Source: Rhodospirillaceae bacterium
Lineage (GTDB): Bacteria > Pseudomonadota > Alphaproteobacteria > Thalassobaculales > Thalassobaculaceae
DNA: 36,480 nt
Direction of reading: 5' to 3'
NCBI GenBank assembly: GCA_002690995.1
Contig: NZGS01000072.1
Location: 1 to 36,480 of the forward strand
Both the position numbers and the translations under genes were made by a program. Below are positions 25,252 through 34,194 of the stretch, piece by piece. How positions within the stretch are numbered: position 1 is the stretch's first letter; each line of letters starts with the position of its first letter. The notes below the pieces were generated by a model that saw only the letters and a list, made by a program, of their open reading frames with translations, searched no databases and had not been told where the DNA came from.

Positions 25252-26175
25252 ATGGATTGGGTGCTAATAATCACTCAACTTTTAAATGGGCTTCAACTCG
25301 GTCTACTATTGTTTTTACTAGCCTCAGGTCTGACACTAGTCTTTGGGATTATGGATTTTGTGAACCTGGCTCATGGCGCTCTTTATATGATTGGCGCCTA
25401 CTTCTGCGCGACCCTGACAGAATTCACCGGCTCTTTTTTATGGGGCTTATTAATAGCTGTTCCTGTGACCGCAGCAGCTGGCGCCCTTCTAGAAATTTCA
25501 ATCATCCGGCGCCTTTATTCAAAGGATCACTTAGATCACGTCTTAGCAACATTTGGACTAATCTTATGTTTCGATACGGCGGTGCATTTTTTATGGGGGC
25601 CGGAAGGTAAAGCTATTCCTCTGCCAACTTTCCTAGATGGACGGGTTACTATTCTACCCGGAATTGAGTTTCCCACATTCCGCCTTTCTATAATTTTAAC
25701 TGGACTGCTTTTGGCTTTCGTCCTCTATTTTATAATTACCCATACCAAAATGGGGATGCTAATTCGAGCTGGTGCATCAAACAGGCAAATGGTGTCTGCC
25801 CACGGTATTGACATCAAATCACTTTTTACTGTCGTATTTGCCGTAGGAGCAGCTATGGCAGGCTTTGCTGGAATGATGATTTCACCAATCACCGAGGCAA
25901 GCATTGGGATGGGTAACGAAATAATAATTGTAGCGTTTGTGGTAATTATTATCGGAGGTATTGGTTCCATCAAGGGAGCATTTCTAGCCGCCATTTTAGT
26001 AGGGCTCATTGATACCATGGGTAGATCATTTCTTGACACTTTATTAAAACTTATTTTATCCGCGGAAAACGCTGAGACCGCTGCACCAGCCCTATCTGCT
26101 ATGGCAATATATATTTTAATGGCAGCTATTCTTGCCGTTAGACCACAGGGACTTTTCCCCCCAAAAGGACGCTGA
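25252..26175 (+). CDS. livH: Branched-chain-type ABC transporter permease LivH-like
   Basis: A 307-residue inner-membrane protein with about eight hydrophobic helices. The N-terminus LLNGLQLGLLLFLLASGLTL, then VFGIMDFVNLAHGALYMIGA, is the LivH signature. The cytoplasmic loop with GIDIKSLFTVVFAVGAAMAG carries the coupling region that contacts the ATPases. It forms one half of the translocation pore with LivM. It lies 126 bp after the binding-protein gene, where a partial hairpin or attenuator could limit downstream expression, and is 4 bp before the livM start. Confidence 0.93.
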   Translation: MDWVLIITQLLNGLQLGLLLFLLASGLTLVFGIMDFVNLAHGALYMIGAYFCATLTEFTGSFLWGLLIAVPVTAAAGALLEISIIRRLYSKDHLDHVLATFGLILCFDTAVHFLWGPEGKAIPLPTFLDGRVTILPGIEFPTFRLSIILTGLLLAFVLYFIITHTKMGMLIRAGASNRQMVSAHGIDIKSLFTVVFAVGAAMAGFAGMMISPITEASIGMGNEIIIVAFVVIIIGGIGSIKGAFLAAILVGLIDTMGRSFLDTLLKLILSAENAETAAPALSAMAIYILMAAILAVRPQGLFPPKGR

Positions 26176-26179
26176 TCAT

Positions 26180-27136
26180 ATGCGAGACCAAAAAAAAAGA
26201 GGGCATTATAACTATGCCCTTATAATATCAGCAGCCCTTCTTGCGATGCTTCCTCTCTATGTCCATGTTTCTGGCGATGATTTCTATTTAGACCTCGCCA
26301 ACAGATTGATGATTTTAGCTATCGCCGCGACTAGCCTAAACTTAATACTCGGACACGGAGGAATGATAAGCTTTGGCCATGCAGCTTACCTTGGCATTGG
26401 CGCTTATAGTGTTGGTATTCCTGCGTACTATGAAATCTACGACGGCCTTTTTCAATTATTGGTGGCTATAACCGTTTCTGGATTATTTGCCCTGCTAACC
26501 GGTGCGGTTTGTCTCAGAACAAAAGGCGTTTACTTTATCATGATAACCATGGCGTTTACGCAAATGGCCTTCTTTGGCATCGTCAGTATCGAGGAATATG
26601 GCGGTGATGACGGCTTGGTAATCGATACAAGAAGTAGCTTTGGAAATTTTTTTAATCTTGAAGATACTGTCACTTTATATTATTTCGTTTTTGTTTCTCT
26701 TTTGATCTCCCTCTACATCGTTAAACGAATTATGAACTCTCGTTTCGGTATGGTGATTGCTGGCTCCAAGAGTAACGAAAGAAGAATGCAGTCTATTGGT
26801 TACAATACTTACAGGTATAAACTTGTTTGTTATGTGCTCTCCGGATGTCTATGCGGATATGCTGGTGCTCTTTTGGGAAATTTCACAAATTTTATAAGTC
26901 CTGAAATGATGGACTGGACGGCATCTGGTGAATTAATTTTTATGGTTCTTTTAGGTGGCACAGGAACTCTTTTTGGACCTTTATGGGGGACGGTAACTTT
27001 TGTTTTATTGGAAGAATGGCTTTCCGGGATTACCACTTACTGGCATTTTTTCTTTGGATCTTTGCTAATAATTGTAGTTCTATTCGTACGCGGTGGCATT
27101 GATGGTTTACTTAAGAGAATAAGGTTAACAAAATGA
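26180..27136 (+). CDS. livM: Branched-chain-type ABC transporter permease LivM-like
   Basis: A 318-residue inner-membrane protein with multiple membrane helices. I start it at ATG 26180 (MRDQKKRGHYNYALIISAAL), with AAGGA about 10 bp upstream; the frame is open further up inside livH. LNLILGHGGMISFGHAAYLG is the classic LivM block, and the loop RFGMVIAGSKSNERRMQSIG followed by YKLVCYVLSGCLCGYAGAL is the coupling region. It pairs with LivH to form the pore. The stop overlaps the livG ATG (ATGA). Confidence 0.93.
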   Translation: MRDQKKRGHYNYALIISAALLAMLPLYVHVSGDDFYLDLANRLMILAIAATSLNLILGHGGMISFGHAAYLGIGAYSVGIPAYYEIYDGLFQLLVAITVSGLFALLTGAVCLRTKGVYFIMITMAFTQMAFFGIVSIEEYGGDDGLVIDTRSSFGNFFNLEDTVTLYYFVFVSLLISLYIVKRIMNSRFGMVIAGSKSNERRMQSIGYNTYRYKLVCYVLSGCLCGYAGALLGNFTNFISPEMMDWTASGELIFMVLLGGTGTLFGPLWGTVTFVLLEEWLSGITTYWHFFFGSLLIIVVLFVRGGIDGLLKRIRLTK

Positions 27137-27894
27137 GCCTGACCATCCTAAACGTCTCCAATTTATCAAAAACTTTTGGAGGCGTTGTCGCTACAGATCA
27201 CTTAAATTTAGAAATCAAGCACGGCGAATTACATGCGGTCATAGGGCCTAATGGCGCGGGTAAGACAACGCTAATAGCTCAGCTTTCTGGGGAAACCCTT
27301 CCTGATAGTGGGGAGATTATTTTTCGAGAGGAAAATATCACAGCGCTTCCGCCATTTAAAAGAAGCCGCTTAGGAATAGCTCGCTCATTTCAGATAACCA
27401 GCTTAATGTTGGAGATGGATGTTATCGACAACATTACTCTAGCTATCCTAGCGCGAGATAACCATTCTTATAAGTTTTGGAAGCCTGTCCGCGAAGACAT
27501 CGATCTTCGAAAAGCTGCACTGAACGCCCTGAAGGAAATTGGACTGGAAGAAAGAGCATTTGAAAAAGTGGGAAACCTCTCTCATGGCGAGCACCGTCAA
27601 TTAGAGATCGCTATGGCACTTGCGACACAACCTCACCTTTTACTTTTGGATGAACCAATGGCGGGCATGGGCACAGAAGAGGGAAGAAAAATATTAAAAG
27701 TCCTTCAAAAACTTAAAAAAAGAAAAACTATACTTTTAATAGAGCACGACATGGATGTGGTTTTTGCACTTGCAGACCATATAACCGTTTTGGTTTATGG
27801 TCAGGTTATCGCTAGCGGTTCACCTCAAAGCATAAAAAAGGATGAAAAAGTTCGGGAAGCTTATCTTGGCTCAGATGGAGAAATGAATTGCTAA
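27133..27894 (+). CDS. livG: ABC transporter ATP-binding protein LivG-like
   Basis: A 253-residue cytoplasmic ATPase. Walker A is GPNGAGKTT, the signature is LSHGEHRQLEIAMAL (an unusual SHGEH form), Walker B is LLLLDEPMAGM, and the switch histidine is in LIEHDMDVVF. The C-terminal helix with VLVYGQVIASG and REAYLGSD is typical of LivG. It partners with LivF to energise the importer. The ATG overlaps the livM stop and the end overlaps the livF start by 7 bp. Confidence 0.95.
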   Translation: MSLTILNVSNLSKTFGGVVATDHLNLEIKHGELHAVIGPNGAGKTTLIAQLSGETLPDSGEIIFREENITALPPFKRSRLGIARSFQITSLMLEMDVIDNITLAILARDNHSYKFWKPVREDIDLRKAALNALKEIGLEERAFEKVGNLSHGEHRQLEIAMALATQPHLLLLDEPMAGMGTEEGRKILKVLQKLKKRKTILLIEHDMDVVFALADHITVLVYGQVIASGSPQSIKKDEKVREAYLGSDGEMNC

Positions 27895-28589
27895 CCGTAC
27901 AGAATATTGAGACTCATTATGGCGCAAGCCAGGCTCTGTTCGGCATTTCTATGAATGTTAGGAATGGCGAAGTGGTTACATTAATAGGGCGTAATGGAAT
28001 GGGAAAGACAACCTCCATTAATTCAATTATGGGAGTTACGCCAATAACGCGAGGTAATATTTTTTTTGAAAATGTGCGAATTGAACACCTTGAGAGCTTC
28101 AAGATCAATAGAAAGGGTATAGCTTTGGTTCCTGAAGGCAGGCAGGTTTTTCCTAATTTAACCGTCCGAGAGAACCTTGTAGCTATTTCAGCGAATAGAA
28201 ACAACCATACCTCGCCTTGGAACCTAAACAAAATACTCGATTTGTTTCCCCAATTATCTGCACGTATCGATAGCATGGCAAATTTATTATCGGGAGGAGA
28301 ACAACAAATGTTAGCCATAGGCCGTTCGCTTATGACTAACCCAAAGCTCCTATTGCTCGACGAGGCAACAGAAGGTTTGGCGCCGTTGGTTAGGAACGAA
28401 ATCTGGAGATGTCTCAATCAACTGAAAAATGAGGGAATTTCAATTCTAGTTGTAGATAAAAATATTAATGACTTGGCTCGTATAGCTGACATGCATTATG
28501 TGATCGAGAAGGGTAAAATAGTCTGGCAAGGTAACTCAACCGAGTTATTGAAACAGAAAGACCATCTAGGAAATAAACTTGGCGTATAA
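27888..28589 (+). CDS. livF: ABC transporter ATP-binding protein LivF-like
   Basis: A 233-residue cytoplasmic ATPase. It starts at a TTG (MLTVQNIETHYGASQALFG) with GGAG 7 bp upstream inside the end of livG. Walker A is GRNGMGKTT, signature LSGGEQQMLAIGRSL, Walker B LLLLDEATEGLAP. The switch-loop position reads VVDKNINDL, where many ABC proteins have a histidine (LivF often has Q or E/D-N variants here). It closes the five-gene importer operon. The flank after it is AT-rich without a clear terminator. Confidence 0.94.
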   Translation: MLTVQNIETHYGASQALFGISMNVRNGEVVTLIGRNGMGKTTSINSIMGVTPITRGNIFFENVRIEHLESFKINRKGIALVPEGRQVFPNLTVRENLVAISANRNNHTSPWNLNKILDLFPQLSARIDSMANLLSGGEQQMLAIGRSLMTNPKLLLLDEATEGLAPLVRNEIWRCLNQLKNEGISILVVDKNINDLARIADMHYVIEKGKIVWQGNSTELLKQKDHLGNKLGV

Positions 28590-28631
28590 TTATCCAAAAT
28601 CTTATTTTAATAATTAATACTAATAGCCTAT

Positions 28632-29689
28632 TCAATAGTTTATTAGCACATAACGCTGTATGTCTTTTCCACTTCGTAAATCTTGGATAGCGATTGGCGC
28701 CTCACTAAGCTGTCTTTTAATTATAGGAACCGGTGTTACATGACCTTGTTTCACTAAATCTAAAAGCTCTACAAGATCCTGCTAGGTTCCCACGTAGGAT
28801 CCAACAATGTTTACTACTTTAAGTGTGGAAGCATAGATAAGGACAAATCCATACTGCGGCCATAAAGTCCAACAACGACCAAAGTCCTTCCCTTTGCTAA
28901 AACTTGAAATCCGAACGAGCAAGTGGCTGGCGCACCAACAAAGTCAACCACCCCATAGGGTACATCATCTGTCTCTTTTAAAAGTTCTTTTATTATCCTC
29001 CGTTTGCCGCTATCAATAACTTCATCTGCGCCGGCCTTAAGTGCTGCCTCTCTCTTTAAAGGATCAACGTCCGCTACAATAATTCTGCTTTTCAATACAG
29101 CTTTGGCCATGCCAACGGCAGCTAATCCAACGCCTCCAGCACCTATAATCAAAACTGTCTGGTCAGACTTAAGGTGCTTAAGCTTTTTAAGAGCACTGTA
29201 AGCGGTAATCCCTGAACAGGCTGCTGTAGCAGAAAACGCCTCATCAACACCGTCATAAGACACCAAATATTTCGCATGCGGGGCTACAAGATACTCTGCA
29301 TAACCTCCATCTCATCGTGTACCTACCGTGATTGGATCGTTGCAAAGAAGTTCATCACCATTCTTACAAACTTTGCAAATCCCACAACCGATCCAGGGAT
29401 AAACAATCCTACGATCACCTATACCTACGCCTGTAGCCTCCGGACCGAGAGCAACGACTTCTCCTACAGGTTCGTGTCCCATTGTAAAAGGTAATTTCAG
29501 TCCTCGTTCTTCCAGTGTTATCCGCTTCCCGCTCCCTAAATCAAAATAGCCATCCTAGATATGTATGTCTGAATGACAAACCCCACTTGCTCTTATTTTG
29601 ATAAGGACCTCAGTTCCCGTAGGCTTAGGGATGGGGACTTCATTTTCCTCTAACATTTCACCCCATTTTGTGATTTGGTAAGGTTTCAC
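28632..29689 (-). pseudogene. Broken zinc-dependent alcohol dehydrogenase
   Basis: A medium-chain, zinc-type dehydrogenase of about 351 codons whose full length can still be followed. The likely start is GTG 29689 with AAAGGA upstream (VKPYQITKWGEM). Catalytic GVCHSD, GHEPVGEVVALG and the structural zinc set CGICKVCKNGDELLC are intact, as is the NAD-binding GAGGVGLAAVG. It is disrupted by three in-frame stops: TAG after SDIHI (about 29554), TGA after TVGTR (near 29313) and TAG at 28782-28784. There is also a 2-bp insertion in a CACAC run near 28823-28826; removing it rejoins LPLKVVNIVGSYVGT to the end. The short frames here are its fragments. It must be a recent inactivation or a stretch with sequencing errors. 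Confidence 0.9.
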
Positions 29690-29780
29690 CTTAAATTCCT
29701 TTTCATCCAATGATAAATGTAAGATAACTTGACGCTGCAAAATCCAAAGTTAACATTTCATAGAAGTAACGGCCAACTTG

Positions 29781-30212
29781 ATGGACAATAAAAAAACCAA
29801 TACTGACTTTTTAGATAATGGATATTCCATACCTTATCCAGAAGATCCTTTTGAAATGAATAGTGGGCCATTTTATGTGGGTAAAGGCGATAATGGAGAA
29901 ACGATCGTTTCTTTAGAGGTTGCTCGCACTCAATGTAATAGCGGACTTGTTGCTCATGGAGGTTTACTGATGACGCTGGCAGATCTGGCCGTTTGCCACG
30001 AAGCTATAAAGAATCTTGGAAGTGTTCGGGCATTAACGGTTTCTCTGACTGCCAACTTCCTTAAACCCGCAGAAGAGGGAACTCTTTTAAAAGCATTCCC
30101 GAAAATCAATCACCGAACCAAACGGACGGCATTTATGGAAGCTCATATATTAGCCGATGAAAAAAAAGTGTTTACCTGCACCTCGGTAATTCGTCTAATT
30201 TCCTCTGCCTAA
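29781..30212 (+). CDS. PaaI-family (hotdog-fold) thioesterase
   Basis: A 143-residue hotdog-fold protein. NSGLVAHGGLLMTLADLAVC is the PaaI/YdiI-type core block, with the HGG turn followed by the helix that carries the catalytic acidic residue. VSLTANFLKPAEEGTLLKA is the second conserved strand. Such enzymes hydrolyse acyl-CoA thioesters, often aromatic or medium-chain, to release CoA. I chose ATG 29781; a TTG three bases upstream is also in frame. Divergent from the dehydrogenase pseudogene. The substrate is unknown. Confidence 0.88.
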   Translation: MDNKKTNTDFLDNGYSIPYPEDPFEMNSGPFYVGKGDNGETIVSLEVARTQCNSGLVAHGGLLMTLADLAVCHEAIKNLGSVRALTVSLTANFLKPAEEGTLLKAFPKINHRTKRTAFMEAHILADEKKVFTCTSVIRLISSA

Positions 30213-30288
30213 CGAACGTGTAATAATCGTATCAAAGAGATTTTGCTGCAAAATAAAACTGTGTTGGATCAAAAACGTTTGATAAAAA

Positions 30289-30909
30289 ATGAATGAAATA
30301 AAGACGCGCGACCTTATAGTTCAAATGGCCAAATCTCTTTTCGATCGCGGCCTAACATTTGGAAGCTCTGGTAATATTAGCGTAAGGATGGAGGACGGTT
30401 GGCTAATGACCCCTACGGGTTGTTCAATGGATAATATTGAACCAGAAAAGATTTCAAAATTAGATATAAACGGAAACCTTATTTCAGGTGATCCCCCGAC
30501 AAAAGAAAGTTTTTTACACTTAGCCATGTATGAAAAACGACCGCAGGACTCGGCGGTTGTTCACCTGCATTCAACACATTCGGTCGCGGTGAGTTGTCTT
30601 GACGAAATAAATCCAAAAAATGTTCTACCGCCGATTACCGCGTATTATGTGATGCGGATTGGAACCCTTCCCTTAATTCCTTACTTCCCTCCAGGAGATA
30701 TAAAACTCGCTAAAGTCGTTAGAGAGATGGCATCCGAGCACCATGCTGTCTTACTCGCTAATCACGGTCCAGTAGTCTCAGGAAAATGCCTACAAGATGC
30801 CGTTTATGCAACAGAGGAGCTAGAAGAAACTGCGAAATTATTTCTTTTATTACAAGGACACAAAACAAGGTTTTTAAATTCTTCCGAGGAGGCCGCACTT
30901 AGAGAGTAA
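30289..30909 (+). CDS. Class II aldolase/adducin family protein (OtnC/YgbL-like)
   Basis: A 206-residue class II aldolase-fold protein. FGSSGNISVRM is the phosphate-binding loop, PTGCSMDNI follows, VVHLHSTHSVAVSCL carries two zinc ligands, and LLANHGPVVSG the third. The pattern KESFLHLAMYEKRPQ and the compact length resemble 3-oxo-tetronate 4-phosphate decarboxylase (OtnC, YgbL) more than L-fuculose-phosphate aldolase. No partner OtnK kinase or OtnI isomerase is seen, so the pathway is not confirmed. It starts 76 bp after the thioesterase and 114 bp before the alpha/beta hydrolase. Confidence 0.85.
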   Translation: MNEIKTRDLIVQMAKSLFDRGLTFGSSGNISVRMEDGWLMTPTGCSMDNIEPEKISKLDINGNLISGDPPTKESFLHLAMYEKRPQDSAVVHLHSTHSVAVSCLDEINPKNVLPPITAYYVMRIGTLPLIPYFPPGDIKLAKVVREMASEHHAVLLANHGPVVSGKCLQDAVYATEELEETAKLFLLLQGHKTRFLNSSEEAALRE

Positions 30910-30921
30910 TACACTGTATTA
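30907..30921 (+). repeat. Small perfect hairpin at the aldolase stop codon
   Basis: TAATAC-ACT-GTATTA forms a 6-bp perfect stem that includes the aldolase stop codon. There is no T tract and the stem is AT-rich, so a terminator function is doubtful. Confidence 0.3.
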
Positions 30922-31025
30922 TCCATCTATTCGGTATCTTTGTAATGATTTCAATGATTACTTGACTGAGTGAATGGAATACAGAAAAACGACTAATATC
31001 TTAAAAATTTATCATAGGAAATAAA

Positions 31026-31904
31026 ATGAGTGCAGGGGAACGACTACCTGGAACGCCTGTCCCAGGCCATATTTGGGACGGCTATGAAGGCATTAAGATT
31101 GCGGGAGATACGTGGGGTAATCCTAACAATCAGCTTGTTATACTCCAGCATGGAGGAGGACAAACCCGGCATGCGTGGAAAGGTGCCGGCGAAACACTTG
31201 GATTAGCAGGATATCACGCTGTAGCTTTTGATGCTAGAGGCCACGGCGATTCAGAATGGGCCGGGGAAGGCAACTACGGTGCCGATAAAATGGTTGAGGA
31301 TCTTATCAGAGTTTCTCGTGCTTTGGGTTCAAAAAAACCTGTTCTTGTTGGCGCCTCCATGGGAGGTGGAACAAGTTTAATATCTGTCGGGGAAAAACAT
31401 CTAACCTCTAGGGCTTTGGTTATGGTGGATATGGCGCCTCGCATAGAGCCGGAAGGCCAGAGGAAGATCCAGGACTTTATGAACCAAAAACCGCAGGGCT
31501 TCGATAGTCTCGAAGAAGTTGCGCAAGCGATATCAAATTATCAACCACATAGAAAACGACCTCGAAAATTAGATGGTTTAGCTAAAAACGTTCGACTAGC
31601 ATCAAATGGCAAATACGTCTGGCACTGGGATCCTGCGCGTCGCTTCAATAAACCAGGTGCACCAGATTATCGCCAAAGACTGCGCGATGCCGCAAATAAT
31701 CTTGATTTACCCGTTTTACTTGTCAGGGGTGGTTTGTCCGATGTGTTAAGCGAAGAGGGGGCACAAGACTTCTTGAGACAATGTCCTCACGCGGAATATG
31801 TTAACGTTTCAAATGCAGCTCATATGGTGGCGGGAGACCGAAATGATATTTTCGCTGAATCTGTTGTAGAATTCTTATTGCGAGTAGCGCCACCCAATAG
31901 CTAA
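31026..31904 (+). CDS. Alpha/beta hydrolase
   Basis: A 292-residue alpha/beta-fold hydrolase. QHGGGQTRHAW forms the oxyanion region, FDARGHGDS the conserved turn, VGASMGGGTS the nucleophile elbow (Ser111), and the rest of the triad is probably Asp239 (GGLSDVLS) and His266 (NAAHMVAGD). No signal peptide is seen. The HGGG and DARGHGDS pattern is common in epoxide hydrolases, C-C bond hydrolases and esterases; the substrate is not evident. AGGA lies about 6 bp before the ATG. The gene stands alone between the aldolase and the TauE-like permease. Confidence 0.9.
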   Translation: MSAGERLPGTPVPGHIWDGYEGIKIAGDTWGNPNNQLVILQHGGGQTRHAWKGAGETLGLAGYHAVAFDARGHGDSEWAGEGNYGADKMVEDLIRVSRALGSKKPVLVGASMGGGTSLISVGEKHLTSRALVMVDMAPRIEPEGQRKIQDFMNQKPQGFDSLEEVAQAISNYQPHRKRPRKLDGLAKNVRLASNGKYVWHWDPARRFNKPGAPDYRQRLRDAANNLDLPVLLVRGGLSDVLSEEGAQDFLRQCPHAEYVNVSNAAHMVAGDRNDIFAESVVEFLLRVAPPNS

Positions 31905-32052
31905 GTGATATCCATTTCTCATAAAATTTTCTATCCAACAACTATTGGTGATGTATACTTTCACATTACCTTCATTTTTATTTAATAATCACCTCTAAAA
32001 AACTATCAAACCTGAGTTTAAGAGATATCTTGCTTATGACTCGGATATATTC

Positions 32053-32838
32053 ATGGAAGAAATAATACTCAACTATATAGAATCGGGATTAACCAGGCTC
32101 GATATACTCTCTATTGCCAGCGGAATATTTTTAGCCGGGTTCGTAAGAGGGTTCGTTGGCTTTGGAGCGTCAATTATCATTGTATTGGTCTTGAGCTTTA
32201 TATTAGGTCCACACGAAGCAGTGCCCATTGCCGCATTGAGCGGCTTACCATCTATGCTACAGCTCTTACCGACCGCCATAAAACACTCGGAAAAAGTATT
32301 CGTTTTACCCTTTGGTCTTGCAGCTTTTTTCGCGGCTCCATTGGGGACTTGGATTTTGGTTATAGTAAATCCAGAATTAATGAAAATTTATATTTCTGGT
32401 TTCGTATTAGTGATGGTTTGCTTCCTCTATCGCGATGTGCGATTTCCTAAAGCTGATTACCCAGCTCTGTTAATCAGCATAGGCGGAGCTGCGGGTTTAA
32501 TACAAGGCGCCACAGGGATGGGTGGGCCTCCTGCCGTAGCCCTTGCGCTATCCCGTCGTACCGACACAGAAAAGCAACGCGCAAATGTCATTGGCGCGGT
32601 CACAACGCTAAATCTCTGTAGTTTACTACCCCTATGGTACTATGATTTCTTCTCTACGAGCGTGGTTGTAATGAGTATTATGTGCATCCCACTTTATATA
32701 CTTGCCACTTGGTTAGGCACTCGTTTCTTTGCAAGGTTTGGTCACGATTATTTTCGTAACGGGGCCCTCCTGGTTCTTGCGTGTATAGGATTAACCGCCT
32801 TGATCAAAGCGGCATTCAACTATTCTAATCTTAGTTAG
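32053..32838 (+). CDS. TauE/SafE-family membrane permease
   Basis: A 261-residue integral membrane protein with about eight helices. It begins with a cytoplasmic or short periplasmic segment, then IASGIFLAGFVRGFVGFGAS, which is the first TauE repeat; the matching second repeat starts in LISIGGAAGLIQGATGMGGP, giving the two-fold symmetry expected of this family. Members export sulfite, organosulfonates or other small anions. The stop is only 3 bp from the stop of the convergent EAL-type gene. No sulfonate-degrading genes are nearby. Confidence 0.88.
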   Translation: MEEIILNYIESGLTRLDILSIASGIFLAGFVRGFVGFGASIIIVLVLSFILGPHEAVPIAALSGLPSMLQLLPTAIKHSEKVFVLPFGLAAFFAAPLGTWILVIVNPELMKIYISGFVLVMVCFLYRDVRFPKADYPALLISIGGAAGLIQGATGMGGPPAVALALSRRTDTEKQRANVIGAVTTLNLCSLLPLWYYDFFSTSVVVMSIMCIPLYILATWLGTRFFARFGHDYFRNGALLVLACIGLTALIKAAFNYSNLS

Positions 32839-32841
32839 GTG

Positions 32842-34083
32842 TTAATTCACCCCACCTGAACTTTTAAGAAGTCTATCTATGTAACGTCCCTGATAAACGG
32901 TACTACCCAAGGATTGACCAAAGCGCACGGCTTCATCGGAATCGCACCTAGCAACAATCAACCGGGCTCTGCCGCAACGATCAACATGTTCTTTCAATTC
33001 AGCCAAACGAGTTCCTGAGTTGTCGTCCGCCATCTCAGGACTCCAAAATAGCTTCAGAAGATCAAACCCTAAGTGTTCCCTATCTATAAATTGCAGTATC
33101 TGATGATTTAAACCGTCTAGCGCGATCCTGTATCCACGCTCGCGCATAAAATCTCTAGCGAACATATAGGCACCCATGTCACTAAAAATATCAATTGGTT
33201 GTAATTCAACTACAACAGTTCCACGTGATGAAGCTTTTAAACTATTATCAAAATTTATAAACTCAGGAGACAAAATAGTTTTCACGTTAAGGTTTATGCT
33301 TATTGAACTGTCAATTGTTGAGTCGTCATTGTGGATTAATACTTGCAGCATCCGAAGATCCAGAGTCTGCGTTAAGTGCCTAAATAGCCATAAATTTGAC
33401 AACAAATCAAAATCTGGCACGACAGACTTTCTCAGCTCATCTATTGATATATAAAGCTCTTGAAATATCGGCTGCGGATTTGGATTGGCTGGAGTTATGG
33501 CGCAGACGGGTTGCCGACGCATTAAATTAGACAAATCCGCCCTAGCCAAAAATTCCTGGAGCTTTCCTAGCTGCTCAGGGTCAAGCTCCTTTAGTCCATC
33601 CTGAACTTCGGAAGCCTTTTTAACTTTTCCTATCGCTAGTCTATTTTTACGCTCTCTCTCGCGGTGCATTTGTTTAATTAAGTCTAACATCTCTTCATGC
33701 TGAGTTTCCACGTTGTAGTACGTGCAGAACCGCGCCATATCTTCTTCTTCTTCACCGTGCGTTAGAGGATCTTCGTTGAACAGGTGACGGACCTTTAAAA
33801 TAGCCGCATCTATGTCATCTATCGACGCATCCTTACAAACGAAAAAAAGATCGGATGAGCTGAGAATGAAGACCTGACCATCATAAGTCTGCGTCATCCC
33901 CTCAAAAGTCGTAGCTGCTATCCGGACATGGTGATCTTGTCTATTTTGCGGACGGAGGCGAGAAAGGTGGATATGAACCGCCATTCTACCCTCCAAACTT
34001 CGGTTAAGCCTTTGAAGGTAGTCTAATAGCAAGTACTCTTGACTCGGTCCTTGTTTTTGATTTTGAGTTGGGGCTAATGCCAT
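32842..34083 (-). CDS. Degenerate EAL-domain protein
   Basis: A protein of 413 residues from ATG 34083 (AAGG 7 bp upstream; a GTG at 34107 would add eight). The first 115 or so residues form an alpha/beta block (HIHLSRLRPQ to LKVRHLFNED) that could be a vestigial GGDEF-like domain. A charged helical linker follows. The last 230 residues follow the EAL fold: SINLNVKTILSPEF, VVELQPIDIFSD, IALDGLNHQIL, FDLLKLFW and the final GSTVYQGRYIDRLL. The EAL tripeptide, the second Asp of DDFG (here DG) and the late Glu are missing, so c-di-GMP hydrolysis is not expected; a binding or adaptor role is possible. It is probably cotranscribed with the upstream crotonase (111 bp). Confidence 0.75.
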   Translation of the reverse strand: MALAPTQNQKQGPSQEYLLLDYLQRLNRSLEGRMAVHIHLSRLRPQNRQDHHVRIAATTFEGMTQTYDGQVFILSSSDLFFVCKDASIDDIDAAILKVRHLFNEDPLTHGEEEEDMARFCTYYNVETQHEEMLDLIKQMHRERERKNRLAIGKVKKASEVQDGLKELDPEQLGKLQEFLARADLSNLMRRQPVCAITPANPNPQPIFQELYISIDELRKSVVPDFDLLSNLWLFRHLTQTLDLRMLQVLIHNDDSTIDSSISINLNVKTILSPEFINFDNSLKASSRGTVVVELQPIDIFSDMGAYMFARDFMRERGYRIALDGLNHQILQFIDREHLGFDLLKLFWSPEMADDNSGTRLAELKEHVDRCGRARLIVARCDSDEAVRFGQSLGSTVYQGRYIDRLLKSSGGVN

Positions 34084-34194
34084 GGATAAACCTTCTTTTA
34101 AGAACACCTATTTAGGAAACGATGCACAAAACATGCCATATTGTAGTTCTAAAATACTCATATAGTAGACTATAATGAGAGAAATTTTTTTCAA

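Noticed and set aside
28814-29266. Stand-alone 150-residue dehydrogenase-like protein
   Set aside because: It is the middle fragment of the broken alcohol dehydrogenase, not a separate gene.
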